A DNA stretch of 64,000 nucleotides, taken from positions 985,807 through 1,049,806 of the forward strand of contig NZ_VYQE01000001.1 of NCBI RefSeq assembly GCF_008710275.1, written 5' to 3'. Both the position numbers and the translations under genes were made by a program. Below the pieces are notes generated by a model, which saw only the letters and a list, made by a program, of their open reading frames with translations, had not been told where the DNA came from and made no database searches. Shown one piece after another: positions 16,543 to 24,620 of this stretch (positions are counted from its first letter, which is position 1; every line of letters begins with the position of its first letter). Origin of the DNA: Histidinibacterium aquaticum. GTDB taxonomy: Bacteria; Pseudomonadota; Alphaproteobacteria; Rhodobacterales; Rhodobacteraceae.

Positions 16543-17373
16543 ATGTCCGATCCCTGCATCATCTGCGTGGCGATCACCGGTTCGCTGCCGAAGAAGGAAA
16601 ACAATCCAGCCGTCCCGATCACTGTCACGGAACAGGTCGAGAGCGCGCAGGAGGCCTTCGAGGCCGGGGCAACCATCTGCCACGCCCACGTGCGCAACGA
16701 CGACGAGACCCCTTCGTCCGACCCCGAAAAGTTCGCCCGCCTCAAGGAGGGCCTGGAGACGCACTGCCCCGGCATGATCGTCCAGTTCTCCACCGGCGGC
16801 CGCTCCGGCGCCGGCAAGGTCCGCGGCGGCATGCTTCCGCTGCGGCCGGACATGGCCTCGCTCTCGGTAGGCTCCAACAATTTCCCGACGCGCGTCTACG
16901 AGAACCCGCCGGACCTGGTGGACTGGCTCGCCGAGGAAATGAAGAATTACGAGATCACGCCCGAGGTTGAGGCCTTCGACCTCTCCCACATCCTCCAGGC
17001 GCTGAAGATGCAGGAGGAGGGCAAGCTCTACGGCCGCCTCTACGTCCAGTTCGTCATGGGCGTGAAGAACGCCATGCCCGCCGACCGGGAGGTCTTCGAC
17101 TTCTACGTGAAGCTCCTCGAGTCGCGCGCGCCCGGCACGCCCTGGTGCGCCGCCGGCATCGGCCCCGCCCAGCTGACGCTTAATGAATGGTCCATCGCCG
17201 CAGGCGGCCATGCCCGCACGGGCCTAGAGGACAACGTCCGGTTCGACCGCGAGACCCTGGCGCCTTCCAACGCCGCCCTTGTGCGGCGGGCGGTCGAGAT
17301 CTGCGAGCGCCACGAGCGGCCCGTCGCCACGCCGGCGCAGGCCCGCGAAATCCTCGGGCTTCGCCCGGCCTAG
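16543..17373 (+). CDS. Beta-keto acid cleavage enzyme (BKACE, DUF849 family)
   Basis: A 276-residue TIM-barrel protein of the BKACE family. Members condense a beta-keto acid with acetyl-CoA and cleave it, using a zinc ion. The zinc-ligand motif CHAHVRN (about residues 45-51), the early [18 protein letters not shown] and the late [13 protein letters not shown], with the glutamate of the active site, are all visible. The start ATG at 16543 has a near-perfect GGAGG upstream; a 22-residue longer frame has none. Substrate cannot be told from sequence. It is divergent from the sugar operon and may be unrelated to it. Confidence 0.88.
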   Translation: MSDPCIICVAITGSLPKKENNPAVPITVTEQVESAQEAFEAGATICHAHVRNDDETPSSDPEKFARLKEGLETHCPGMIVQFSTGGRSGAGKVRGGMLPLRPDMASLSVGSNNFPTRVYENPPDLVDWLAEEMKNYEITPEVEAFDLSHILQALKMQEEGKLYGRLYVQFVMGVKNAMPADREVFDFYVKLLESRAPGTPWCAAGIGPAQLTLNEWSIAAGGHARTGLEDNVRFDRETLAPSNAALVRRAVEICERHERPVATPAQAREILGLRPA

Positions 17374-17405
17374 CCTCCCGCCGCGAAACCTGCTTGGGTC
17401 GGGCC

Positions 17406-17873
17406 ATGAGCCCGCCCCGCGTCCTCTTCGTGTGTCTCGGCAACATCTGCCGCTCGCCTCTGGCCGAGGCCGCCTTCCGCGAGGCCGCCGCACGCGCGGG
17501 TCTCGAAGCCGAGACCGACTCTGCCGGAACAGGCGACTGGCACATCGGTGAGCCGCCCGACCGCCGCGCGCAGGCCGTGGCGGCAGCGCAGGGTCTCGAC
17601 ATCTCCGGCTACAGCGGGCGACAGGTCTCGCCCCAAGACTTCGAGCGCTTCGACCTCGTCGTAGCGATGGACACCCAGAACCTCGCCGATCTCCGGGCCA
17701 TCGCGCCCCCCGAACGCCGCGACCGGCTGACCCTGCTCCTCGACCACGTCGAGGGCCGCGAGGGCGCCTCGGTTGCCGATCCCTATTTCGGCGGGCTGGA
17801 GGGCTTCGACGCCACATGGGCCGACGTCACCGCCGGTGCGGCGGCGCTCGTCGCAAAGCTACAGCGCCCGTGA
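17406..17873 (+). CDS. Low-molecular-weight phosphatase (LMW-PTP family)
   Basis: A 155-residue protein with the CX5R active-site loop near the N-terminus (VLFVCLGNICRSPLAEAAF) and the acid-bearing DPY motif (VADPYFGG) near the C-terminus, both in the expected places. Its last codons overlap the start of a fructosamine-kinase-family gene (GTGA). In that context it may be a ribulosamine/erythrulosamine 5-phosphatase acting on glycated proteins, as reported for LMW-PTP homologues that neighbour such kinases, rather than a tyrosine-phosphate regulator. The start ATG lies 32 bases after the BKACE stop. Confidence 0.9.
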   Translation: MSPPRVLFVCLGNICRSPLAEAAFREAAARAGLEAETDSAGTGDWHIGEPPDRRAQAVAAAQGLDISGYSGRQVSPQDFERFDLVVAMDTQNLADLRAIAPPERRDRLTLLLDHVEGREGASVADPYFGGLEGFDATWADVTAGAAALVAKLQRP

Positions 17874-18637
17874 GGGTGCTCGGCGAAGAGGTCGCGGCTT
17901 CGGATCGTCTGCATGGCGGCGATCTTTCCGAAGTCCGCCGTCTGACCCTCGACTCCGGTCGCAGCGTCATCGCCAAGACGGCCGGTGAGGCCGAAGCCGA
18001 AATGCTCCGCGCCCTGCGGGATGCCGGTGCGCCGGCTCCCGAGGTCCTCGGCGTCGAGGGCGATCTGTTGATTCTGGAAGACCTGGGGCAAGACGAGGGA
18101 CCCGCCTCTGCCTGGTCCGATCTGGGAGCTGTCCTGGCCCGGCTTCACTCCACGCGGGCCGATATCAAAGGATGGCACCGGGACCACGCTTTCGGTCCCG
18201 TCGCGATCCTGAATTCCTCTTGCCCGACCTGGCCCGCCTTCTGGGCCGAGCGGCGCCTCCTCCCACAAGTCGCCCACCTGCCTCCGGAACTTGCCCGGCG
18301 GCTGGAGGCCCTCTGCGGGACGCTCGCCGAGCGCCTGCCTGACAGGCCGCCTGTTCTGCTTCACGGTGATCTCTGGACCGGCAACGTCATGGCTCGGTCC
18401 GGGCACGTCACCGGCCTCATCGACCCGGCGTGCTACCATGGCGACCCCGAGGTCGACCTCGCGATGCTTGACCTCTTCGGACGGCCGTCGGTGAAGTTCT
18501 GGTCCGCCTACGGTACGCCAGAAGGCTATGCAGGCCGGAGGCCGATCTATCAGCTCTGGCCCGCCATGGTACATTACCGGCTTTTCGGCCCCGGCTATCT
18601 CGGGCTGGTCGATAGCCTGCTCGACGAGACGGGATGA
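17870..18637 (+). CDS. Fructosamine kinase family protein
   Basis: A 255-residue small-molecule kinase with the fructosamine-3-kinase signature VLLHGDLWTGNVM and the metal-binding LIDPACYHGDPEVDLAM segment. The C-terminal Y-x-L-W-P-x-x-V-H-Y region is also typical. Bacterial members are mostly ribulosamine/erythrulosamine 3-kinases that start the removal of sugars bound to protein lysines. I start at the GTG (17870) that overlaps the phosphatase stop; the frame is open earlier but within that gene. The coupling to a LMW phosphatase is the key contextual clue. Confidence 0.88.
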   Translation: MRVLGEEVAASDRLHGGDLSEVRRLTLDSGRSVIAKTAGEAEAEMLRALRDAGAPAPEVLGVEGDLLILEDLGQDEGPASAWSDLGAVLARLHSTRADIKGWHRDHAFGPVAILNSSCPTWPAFWAERRLLPQVAHLPPELARRLEALCGTLAERLPDRPPVLLHGDLWTGNVMARSGHVTGLIDPACYHGDPEVDLAMLDLFGRPSVKFWSAYGTPEGYAGRRPIYQLWPAMVHYRLFGPGYLGLVDSLLDETG

Positions 18638-18663
18638 GACCGGTCGCGTACCGGCCCAGTCCT

Positions 18664-19146
18664 TCAGGCTGCGCCGTCGTAGCGCGTGAAGACCTCGGAA
18701 CGCCCGTCCCGCAGGATCAGCATCACGTCGAAGGCCTCGCGCTCTTCCTCCGGTCCCATCCCCGGCGAGCCGTAGGGCATCCCCGGCACCGCAAGACCCA
18801 CCGCGTCGGGACGCTCCTCCAGCAACCGCCGGATGTCCGCCACGGGGACGTGACCCTCGATCACGTAGCCGTCGATCATCCCGGTATGGCAGGAGAAGAG
18901 GTCGACAGGCACGCCGCTGTCGATCTTGTAGCGCGTCAGCATCGTCCCCCGCGCCTCTTCGACGGTGACCCCGAACCCTTCGCGCTCGAGGATCGCGACC
19001 CAGGCCGTGCAGCAGCCGCAGGTCGGGTCCTTCAGGACATGCATGGCGGGCACCGCCGCGCTTCCGCGTCCGGGCAGCCACATGCCAGCCCCGAGGGCCG
19101 CGCCCCCGGCCAGAACAGCGCGCCGGGTGAGTGTCGACTGGCTCAT
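18664..19146 (-). CDS. DUF411 (putative metal-binding) exported protein
   Basis: A 160-residue protein with a Tat-like leader (TLTRRAVLAGGAALGAGMW). The DUF411 core follows: HVLKDPTCGCCTAWV, then SGVPVDLFSCHTGMIDGY and EGHVPVADIRRLL, ending in VPGMPYGSPGM. The CxCC, Cys-His and GMP segments suggest copper or another soft metal, and the family is often near metal-handling genes, but none are adjacent here. The ATG at 19146 has GAGGAG seven bases upstream; the longer frame to 19212 lacks this. It is convergent with the fructosamine kinase gene. Confidence 0.83.
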   Translation of the reverse strand: MSQSTLTRRAVLAGGAALGAGMWLPGRGSAAVPAMHVLKDPTCGCCTAWVAILEREGFGVTVEEARGTMLTRYKIDSGVPVDLFSCHTGMIDGYVIEGHVPVADIRRLLEERPDAVGLAVPGMPYGSPGMGPEEEREAFDVMLILRDGRSEVFTRYDGAA

Positions 19147-19309
19147 GATCTCGCTCCTCTCCACCGAACTCGCGGCCCTCGAAGGCCGCGATCCGAGCGA
19201 TACGGTCCGCAACCCCTCTGAACAACCACCGCGCTATCACATCTCGTTCGGTGAGAGCGAAACAAGCCGCCGCATAGCGGGCAGATCGGTATTTTTTGAC
19301 TAGGGAAAG

Positions 19310-19386
19310 TGGCGCGCTGGGGAGGATTCGAACCCCCGACCCCCTGATTCGTAGTCAGGTACTCTATCCAACTGAGCTACCAGCGC
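19310..19386 (-). tRNA. tRNA-Arg (anticodon ACG)
   Basis: The minus strand folds into a full cloverleaf of 77 bases. The acceptor stem is GCGCTGG paired with CCAGCGC, with discriminator G and an encoded CCA. The D-arm contains TAGCTCAGTTGGATAGAG. The anticodon arm is CCTGA-CTACGAA-TCAGG with anticodon ACG. The T-arm contains GGTTCGAATCC with one G-U pair. A34 is normally edited to inosine by TadA to read CGU, CGC and CGA. It lies between the histidine kinase and DUF411 genes. Confidence 0.97.
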
Positions 19387-19448
19387 CCGGAGTGGGGGCG
19401 ATGTAACCGGGCGGTGGGGGCTTTGCAAGGGGCCGCGAGGCGGATTCT

Positions 19449-20849
19449 TCACTCCGCCGCGTCGGGCAGCGCGGCTCCGTCCTTGGGGATGCGGATCGCG
19501 AACTCGGTCCCGGAGGAATCGCTGCGGCGAAGCTCCAGCGCGCCGCCGTGGCCGCGGACGAGGTCGGCCGAAATCGCGAGACCCAGCCCCGAGCCGCCCT
19601 TGGACGCGCGGCCGCTGAAGGGTTGGAACAGGTGTTCCCTGGCCTTCTCCGGCAGGCCCGGCCCCGTATCGGACACGTAGATCCACCAAGCCTCGTCGTC
19701 TTCGGCCGCCCGCAGGCAAATCTCGCCGGGCTCGCCGCTCGCGATGATGGCCTGGCGCGCGTTCCGAACGAGATTGGCGATCACCCGGAAGAGCTGTTCG
19801 CCGTCCGCGCGAAGCGACATCGAAGCGGGAACATCCTCGGAGAAGCTGATGTCGTGGTCGCCCGAGGCGAGCCGCTCGGCCTCGACCACGTCCGAGACGA
19901 TGGCCGCCAACTGCACCCGGTTCAGCGTCGGCGGCGGCTCCTCCGCGCGGCCGAAGGCCAGCGTCGTCTCGCAGAGGTTGATGGCCCGGGTCAGCGAGTT
20001 CACCAGCTTGGGCGCCATCCGCTTCACCAGCGGATCGTCCGAGGCTTCCAGCCGGTCGGTGAAGAGTTGCGCCGAGGTCAGGATGTTGCGCAGGTCGTGA
20101 CTGATCTTCGAAACCGCTCCGCCGAGTTGCGCCAGCCGGTCCTTCTGCCGAAGGGCGGCCGTCAGCTCCGTCTGCATCGAGGCCAGCGCGTCTTCGGCCT
20201 CGCGCAGCTCGCGGATCCCGGCACCGGGGACGATGATCCGCCGGCTGTCCTCGGGCGCCTCGGCGTAGCTCTGCATGGCGGCGATCACGCTCTTGATCGG
20301 CTTCACCAGGATCTGGCGGACCGCGAAGAAGAGCAGCGCCGCGGTGAAGACGGAGATCACCGCCGAGAGCACGAGAATCCGCAGACCGTAGTCGATCATC
20401 GCTTCGCGCAGCGGTGCCGTGCGTAGGGTGACCTCGATCAGCAGCCCCCCGTCCTGCACCGGGTTGCCCATCACCCGGACGATCCGATCTTCCGGATCCA
20501 CGAGCCGGGCGATGGCGTCGCGGATCAGCGTCCAGGCCTCCGCGTCCCGCATGTCGAAGGTCTCGGCGACAGGCTCCGGGATGGGCGAGGAGAGCACGAG
20601 CTGACGCACCTCATCCCGTCGCAGCACCACGTTGAGCACCCCGGCGTTCTCCAGGAGCTCCTGCTCGAGCTCCTCGTCGATCATCTCGTCGGCCAACAGT
20701 GCGAGCGAGGCGATCTGCGCCCGCTCGAGGCGCAGCAGCAGGTAGTCCTCCCGGAACCGGGCGACCGAGGGCACGAAGATCAGGACCTCCGCCAGCATGA
20801 CGAAGACCGTCGTGAGAACCAGGAACCGCCCGGACAGTGAGTTCAGCAT
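19449..20849 (-). CDS. Membrane sensor histidine kinase
   Basis: A 466-residue kinase. TM1 is at about residues 8-28, an extracytoplasmic domain spans ~30-152, TM2 is at ~155-178, followed by a HAMP-like linker. The phosphoacceptor is H251 in SKISHDLRN. The ATPase domain has N-box NLVRNARQAI, G1 DTGPGLP and G2 GGSGLGLAISADLV. Its signal is unknown. No response regulator is adjacent. Its ATG is 13 bases after the flavoprotein gene, so it is probably co-transcribed with the oxidoreductase and TVP38 genes, an unusual setting for a sensor. Confidence 0.92.
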   Translation of the reverse strand: MLNSLSGRFLVLTTVFVMLAEVLIFVPSVARFREDYLLLRLERAQIASLALLADEMIDEELEQELLENAGVLNVVLRRDEVRQLVLSSPIPEPVAETFDMRDAEAWTLIRDAIARLVDPEDRIVRVMGNPVQDGGLLIEVTLRTAPLREAMIDYGLRILVLSAVISVFTAALLFFAVRQILVKPIKSVIAAMQSYAEAPEDSRRIIVPGAGIRELREAEDALASMQTELTAALRQKDRLAQLGGAVSKISHDLRNILTSAQLFTDRLEASDDPLVKRMAPKLVNSLTRAINLCETTLAFGRAEEPPPTLNRVQLAAIVSDVVEAERLASGDHDISFSEDVPASMSLRADGEQLFRVIANLVRNARQAIIASGEPGEICLRAAEDDEAWWIYVSDTGPGLPEKAREHLFQPFSGRASKGGSGLGLAISADLVRGHGGALELRRSDSSGTEFAIRIPKDGAALPDAAE

Positions 20850-20862
20850 ACCGCTCCGCAGG

Positions 20863-22281
20863 TCACGGCAGCCAGCGCTGCACCAGCCCGACTGCCCGTT
20901 TCACCGTGTCGCTCTCGAAGAGCTTTGGGCTAAAGTAGGCCGACGCGGCCTTTTTGTTAATCTCGCTGAGTGTCGGATACGGCAGAACGGTGTTGGAAAT
21001 GGCGGTCATCCGCAGACCGTTGGCGATGGCCATGGCCCAGTATCCGATCAGTTCGCCTGCCTGCGCCCCGACCATCGAGGCGCCCACGGGCTTGCCCCGC
21101 ACGACCATGACCTTGAGCATCCCATCAGTCTTGCGCTCCGAGACGGCGCGGTCGTTCTCGCCGTACTCGGCGCGGACCACGGTGACGGCGGCCTTGCCGT
21201 ATCGCTTATTCGCCTGTTCCTCGGTCAGGCCGACCTGCGCGAGCTCGGGATCGGTGTAGGTCGTCCAGGGGATGTGAGCGGTCTTCGCCTTGGCCGGCAA
21301 GCCCAGTACGGCGGAGCGGACGACGATCCCGGCGTGATAGCCGGCGAGGTGGGTGAACTGCAGCCCCCCCGCCACGTCGCCGACGGCATAGACCTTCTTG
21401 TTGGAGACGGACTTGAGGTCGGCGCCGACCCTGATCCCCGAGCGGTCGTATTTCACGCCAGCCGCCTCCAGCCCGAGGTCGTCGACCTTCACCTTGCGAC
21501 CCACGGCCACGAGGAGGTGCGACCCGGTGTAGGAGCCGCCCTCGGTCTCGACCGTCACGCCACCCTCGGAGGTCACGCGCCTGGCCTCCTGGCCCTCGAC
21601 GATCTCCACGCCCTCGGCCCGCAACCGGTCGAGCACGATGGCCGAAAGTTCCGGGTCGTCCTTGCCCAGCGCTTTCTGGCCTTCGATCACGGTCACCTTG
21701 GAGCCGAGCCGGGCATGGGCCTGCGCCATCTCCATGCCGATGTTGCCGCCGCCGATGACGATCAGGTGCTCGGGCCGCTCCCGCAGCTCGAAGATCGTCT
21801 CGTTGGTGTGCACCGTCACGCTGTCGAGCCCTTCGATGGGCGGGACGAAGGGACCGGAACCGGTGGCGACGACGAAGCGACGGGCCGCGATGACGGTATC
21901 GCCCGCCTGGACCTCGGTCTTGGAGATGAACCGGGCGTAGTCGCGGATGACTTGCACGCCGAGCCCTTCGAACCGCTCCTGGCTGTCGACCGGCGCGATG
22001 GTCTCGATCACGTCACGCACATGATCCTTGGCCGCGGCGTAATCGACCTGCGGCTCGGCCTTGGCGACCCCGTAGGCCTGCCCGTGGCCCAGCGCATGGG
22101 CCTGCTTGCCGCTGGCGATGAGCGCCTTGGACGGCACGCAGCCGTAGTTCAGGCAGTCGCCGCCCATCTTGTGGCTCTCGATCAGAACCGTGCGCGCGCC
22201 CATCTGCGCCGCGCCCGCCGCCACAGAAAGTCCACCGGAGCCGGCGCCAATCACACAGATATCCGTCTCGATCCGCTGCAT
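20863..22281 (-). CDS. FAD-dependent pyridine nucleotide-disulfide oxidoreductase (MerA/Lpd-like)
   Basis: A 472-residue class I flavoprotein. The FAD site ICVIGAGSGGLSVAAGAAQ is followed by the redox-active pair C43/C48 in GGDCLNYGCVPSK. The NAD(P) site is LIVIGGGNIGMEMAQ, and the second FAD motif is VYAVGDVAGG. The C-terminal HPTLSE motif of lipoamide dehydrogenase reads YPTLSE, so the usual catalytic His is absent and the acceptor is probably not lipoamide. It lacks the MerA C-terminal cysteine pair. It follows the TVP38 gene by two bases, a pairing seen in other bacteria. Start fixed by AAAGGAC upstream of the ATG. Confidence 0.9.
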   Translation of the reverse strand: MQRIETDICVIGAGSGGLSVAAGAAQMGARTVLIESHKMGGDCLNYGCVPSKALIASGKQAHALGHGQAYGVAKAEPQVDYAAAKDHVRDVIETIAPVDSQERFEGLGVQVIRDYARFISKTEVQAGDTVIAARRFVVATGSGPFVPPIEGLDSVTVHTNETIFELRERPEHLIVIGGGNIGMEMAQAHARLGSKVTVIEGQKALGKDDPELSAIVLDRLRAEGVEIVEGQEARRVTSEGGVTVETEGGSYTGSHLLVAVGRKVKVDDLGLEAAGVKYDRSGIRVGADLKSVSNKKVYAVGDVAGGLQFTHLAGYHAGIVVRSAVLGLPAKAKTAHIPWTTYTDPELAQVGLTEEQANKRYGKAAVTVVRAEYGENDRAVSERKTDGMLKVMVVRGKPVGASMVGAQAGELIGYWAMAIANGLRMTAISNTVLPYPTLSEINKKAASAYFSPKLFESDTVKRAVGLVQRWLP

Positions 22282-22283
22282 TG

Positions 22284-23018
22284 TTACAGTCCTTTCTTTC
22301 CGCGAACGGCCTTCAGCACGATCGGCAGGGCCGCCAGTGCGCAGAGACCGAGAATCGGCAACAGGATTTGCGGCTGGAAGATGATTCCCAGATCGGGGGT
22401 CTCGCCGCGTTCGAAGACCTCGCCCAGCCCCGCGCCGACCGAGGTATAGACCACGGCTCCGGGGATGATCCCGAGGAAGGTGGTCACGGCGAAGCGCCAG
22501 AGCGGCACCGCCACGAAGGCGGGTACGAGGTTCGCCACGAAGAAGGGCACCGCTGGCACCAGCCTGATGAGAAAGAGCATCGACCACTGGTTCTCGTCGA
22601 TGCCGGCCTTGATCCGGCGAACCAGCCCCTCCGAGGCATCCATCCGTCCGGCCAGCCTGTCGCCGGCGCCCATGCGCGCGGCGAGGAAGATGCCCACGGC
22701 CCCGATCGTCGCTGCCGTGACATTGTAGAGCGCGCCGGGAAAGACCCCGAAGAGGAACCCGCCTGTCAGCGTGGCCAGCGTCGCGCCGGGCAACGAGAAG
22801 GCCACGATCACGACGTAGGCCGCGATGAAGGCGGCGACCGTCCCGAGGTAGTTGGCATCGCGGAAGGCCAGGAGCCGCTCGCGGTTCTCGGAGAGCGTCT
22901 CGAAGCTCAGGTAGTCCCTAAGGAAGAAGGCACCCAGCGCCGCAGCAAGGAGAATCGCCAGGAGCGGAAGGCGGCGGAGCAGCCTGGATCGCTTGTCGCC
23001 TTCGGCATCGCTGGTCAT
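22284..23018 (-). CDS. TVP38/TMEM64 family membrane protein
   Basis: A DedA/TVP38-like protein of 244 residues with the SNARE-associated (VTT) domain. The signature FSLPGATLATLTGGFLFG lies near residue 75, followed by RLVPAVPFFVANLVPA and a final helix. Six or so membrane segments are present. Homologues act in lipid scrambling or membrane transport. Two adjacent ATGs exist; the second (23018) has better spacing from AGAGG. It opens the three-gene run with the flavoprotein and histidine kinase, and is divergent from rpmH. Confidence 0.85.
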   Translation of the reverse strand: MTSDAEGDKRSRLLRRLPLLAILLAAALGAFFLRDYLSFETLSENRERLLAFRDANYLGTVAAFIAAYVVIVAFSLPGATLATLTGGFLFGVFPGALYNVTAATIGAVGIFLAARMGAGDRLAGRMDASEGLVRRIKAGIDENQWSMLFLIRLVPAVPFFVANLVPAFVAVPLWRFAVTTFLGIIPGAVVYTSVGAGLGEVFERGETPDLGIIFQPQILLPILGLCALAALPIVLKAVRGKKGL

Positions 23019-23191
23019 CATCGCCTCTTTCCCGTCTCTGCGTCAGTCTGACGCTGACATGGACCGTTCGCGCGCCGACACCTAGCCTTGTCACGGGGCC
23101 TTGATGGCAGGGCCTCCGATGTTACAGGGCGGGTCGCCGCGCCCTCTCCGGGAATGCCTTCGCGCAAACCTGGTTTCATGGCGCGCTGGCG

Positions 23192-23220
23192 TTGACAGGA
23201 TTGCTGACGCTCGCTAAGGG
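23192..23220 (+). promoter_or_regulatory. Candidate promoter of rpmH-rnpA
   Basis: TTGACA at 23192-23197 and TAAGGG at 23215-23220 are separated by exactly 17 bases. They lie about 70 bp upstream of the rpmH ATG. The -35 is a consensus match and the -10 is of the TAAxxx kind found elsewhere in this window. Strong expression of rpmH fits. Confidence 0.7.
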
Positions 23221-23291
23221 CAGGGCTTCGAATTGACGCGGCCTTCGACCCGCCAGACCGGGTCGGCCGCAGGAGTAGATGGAGAGACGCG

Positions 23292-23426
23292 ATGAAGCGC
23301 ACGTTCCAGCCGTCCAACCGCGTTCGCAAGAACCGTCACGGCTTCCGCGCCCGTATGGCCACCAAGGGCGGCCGCAAGGTTCTGAACGCCCGCCGCGCCC
23401 GCGGCCGCAAGAAGCTCAGCGCCTGA
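23292..23426 (+). CDS. rpmH: 50S ribosomal protein L34
   Basis: A 44-residue, very basic protein reading [20 protein letters not shown] and ending in [11 protein letters not shown]. This is L34, complete and of normal length. It is followed three bases later by rnpA, the classic rpmH-rnpA pair. The ATG is preceded by GGAGAG. Confidence 0.98.
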   Translation: MKRTFQPSNRVRKNRHGFRARMATKGGRKVLNARRARGRKKLSA

Positions 23427-23429
23427 ACC

Positions 23430-23840
23430 ATGACGGGTGGGGAGATCGCCTCCCCGCCGGACGAGACGCGCCAGACCGCCGGGGCACAGCCCGCGGCGGT
23501 TTTTGCTCGTCTGGACCGGCTGAGGGCGCGGGCGGACTTCCTCCGCGCCGCGCGCGGGCGCGTGGCTCATGCACCGGGTTTCGTCCTTCAGGCGCGTGAG
23601 CGCGAGGAGGACGACGGGCCGGTTCGCGTCGGCTTCACCTGCTCCAAGAAGGTCGGCAACGCCGTGGCCCGCAACCGCGCCAAGCGCCGCCTGCGCGAGA
23701 TCGCCCGGCTCGAGCTTCCGGCCAACGGGCGACCGGGATGGGATTACGTGCTCATCGGCCGCCGCGACCGCACCGCGGAGGCGGACTTCGCCGAGATGCG
23801 CCGCGACCTCGTCGAGGCCCTGGCCAAGGTGCACCCGTGA
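23430..23840 (+). CDS. rnpA: Ribonuclease P protein component
   Basis: RnpA binds the catalytic RNA of RNase P and helps mature tRNA 5' ends. The 136-residue protein has [20 protein letters not shown], which ends in the RNR-box, followed by [10 protein letters not shown] and the C-terminal [12 protein letters not shown]. An acidic-free N-terminal stretch of about 30 residues precedes the conserved RADFLRAA. It overlaps yidD by four bases (GTGA). Confidence 0.95.
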   Translation: MTGGEIASPPDETRQTAGAQPAAVFARLDRLRARADFLRAARGRVAHAPGFVLQAREREEDDGPVRVGFTCSKKVGNAVARNRAKRRLREIARLELPANGRPGWDYVLIGRRDRTAEADFAEMRRDLVEALAKVHP

Positions 23841-24058
23841 CCCTCGCCGCGCATTTGCTCGCCCTGCCCGTCCGGGCCTACCGGTTGCTCTTCTCGCCCT
23901 GGGTCGGCCACGGCTGCCGCTACACGCCGACCTGCTCAGCCTACGCCCTCGAGGCGCTCGACCGGCACGGTGCGATCCGCGGCGGCTGGCTCACGCTCCG
24001 CCGCCTCGGCCGCTGCCACCCCTGGGGCGGCTCCGGGATCGACAACGTTCCCGACTGA
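23837..24058 (+). CDS. yidD: Membrane protein insertion efficiency factor YidD
   Basis: A 73-residue protein with the YidD hallmark [18 protein letters not shown] and the final [13 protein letters not shown]. An amphipathic N-terminal helix ([20 protein letters not shown]) should associate with the inner membrane, where YidD aids YidC-dependent insertion. The start is a GTG overlapping the rnpA stop. In most relatives yidC follows directly; here it is 4.7 kb away. Confidence 0.95.
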   Translation: MTLAAHLLALPVRAYRLLFSPWVGHGCRYTPTCSAYALEALDRHGAIRGGWLTLRRLGRCHPWGGSGIDNVPD

Positions 24059-24125
24059 CGCCCGGGTTTGCAGTCGCACATCGGCCCCTGTAAGCCCGCG
24101 CGAAATCTCAGAAACGGACCTCCAC

Positions 24126-24620
24126 GTGTTCAAGACAGTTTGGCAAGACTTCGTTGCGCCGCTCCTGCGCCGCCCCGCGCGGTTCCAGGTCGCGGCGCTC
24201 TGTTACCGGCATGGAGAGACCGGCCCCGAGGTGCTCCTCATCACCTCGCTGCACACCCACCGCTGGATCCTGCCGAAAGGCTGGCCCAAACGCGGGTTCG
24301 ACGGTGGCGGGGTCGCGGCCGAAGAGGCCTGGGAAGAGGCCGGCGTCCGCGCCTCGTCACGTCCACCGCGCCGCATCGGGCGCTACCGCTACACCAAGCG
24401 GCTCCGGGGCGATGTGCCCGTCGGCACGGAAGTTGACGTCTATGCCATCGAGGTCGGTGCGTTGCGCGACAGCTATCCCGAAGAAGGACGTCGCCAGCGC
24501 CGCTGGATGACGCCCGACGGCGCTGCCGAGGCGGTCGACGAACCCGACCTGAGCGCGCTCCTGCGCCGGACCCCCGACTTGCTGGCCCAGGTCACCGAAA
24601 CCGCGGGAGATCCGGCGTGA
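24126..24620 (+). CDS. Nudix hydrolase (DIPP-like)
   Basis: A 164-residue Nudix protein. WILPKGWPK opens the Nudix segment, and AAEEAWEEAGV closes it. The first Nudix-box E is F and the R before EUxEE is E, but the metal-binding EAWEE glutamates are intact. The KGWPK form resembles diadenosine/diphosphoinositol-polyphosphate hydrolases. I place the start at a GTG (24126, VFKTVWQDF) because no ATG occurs in the conserved part; this start is uncertain. It lies 67 bp after yidD and overlaps the Pit gene by four bases. Confidence 0.85.
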   Translation: MFKTVWQDFVAPLLRRPARFQVAALCYRHGETGPEVLLITSLHTHRWILPKGWPKRGFDGGGVAAEEAWEEAGVRASSRPPRRIGRYRYTKRLRGDVPVGTEVDVYAIEVGALRDSYPEEGRRQRRWMTPDGAAEAVDEPDLSALLRRTPDLLAQVTETAGDPA

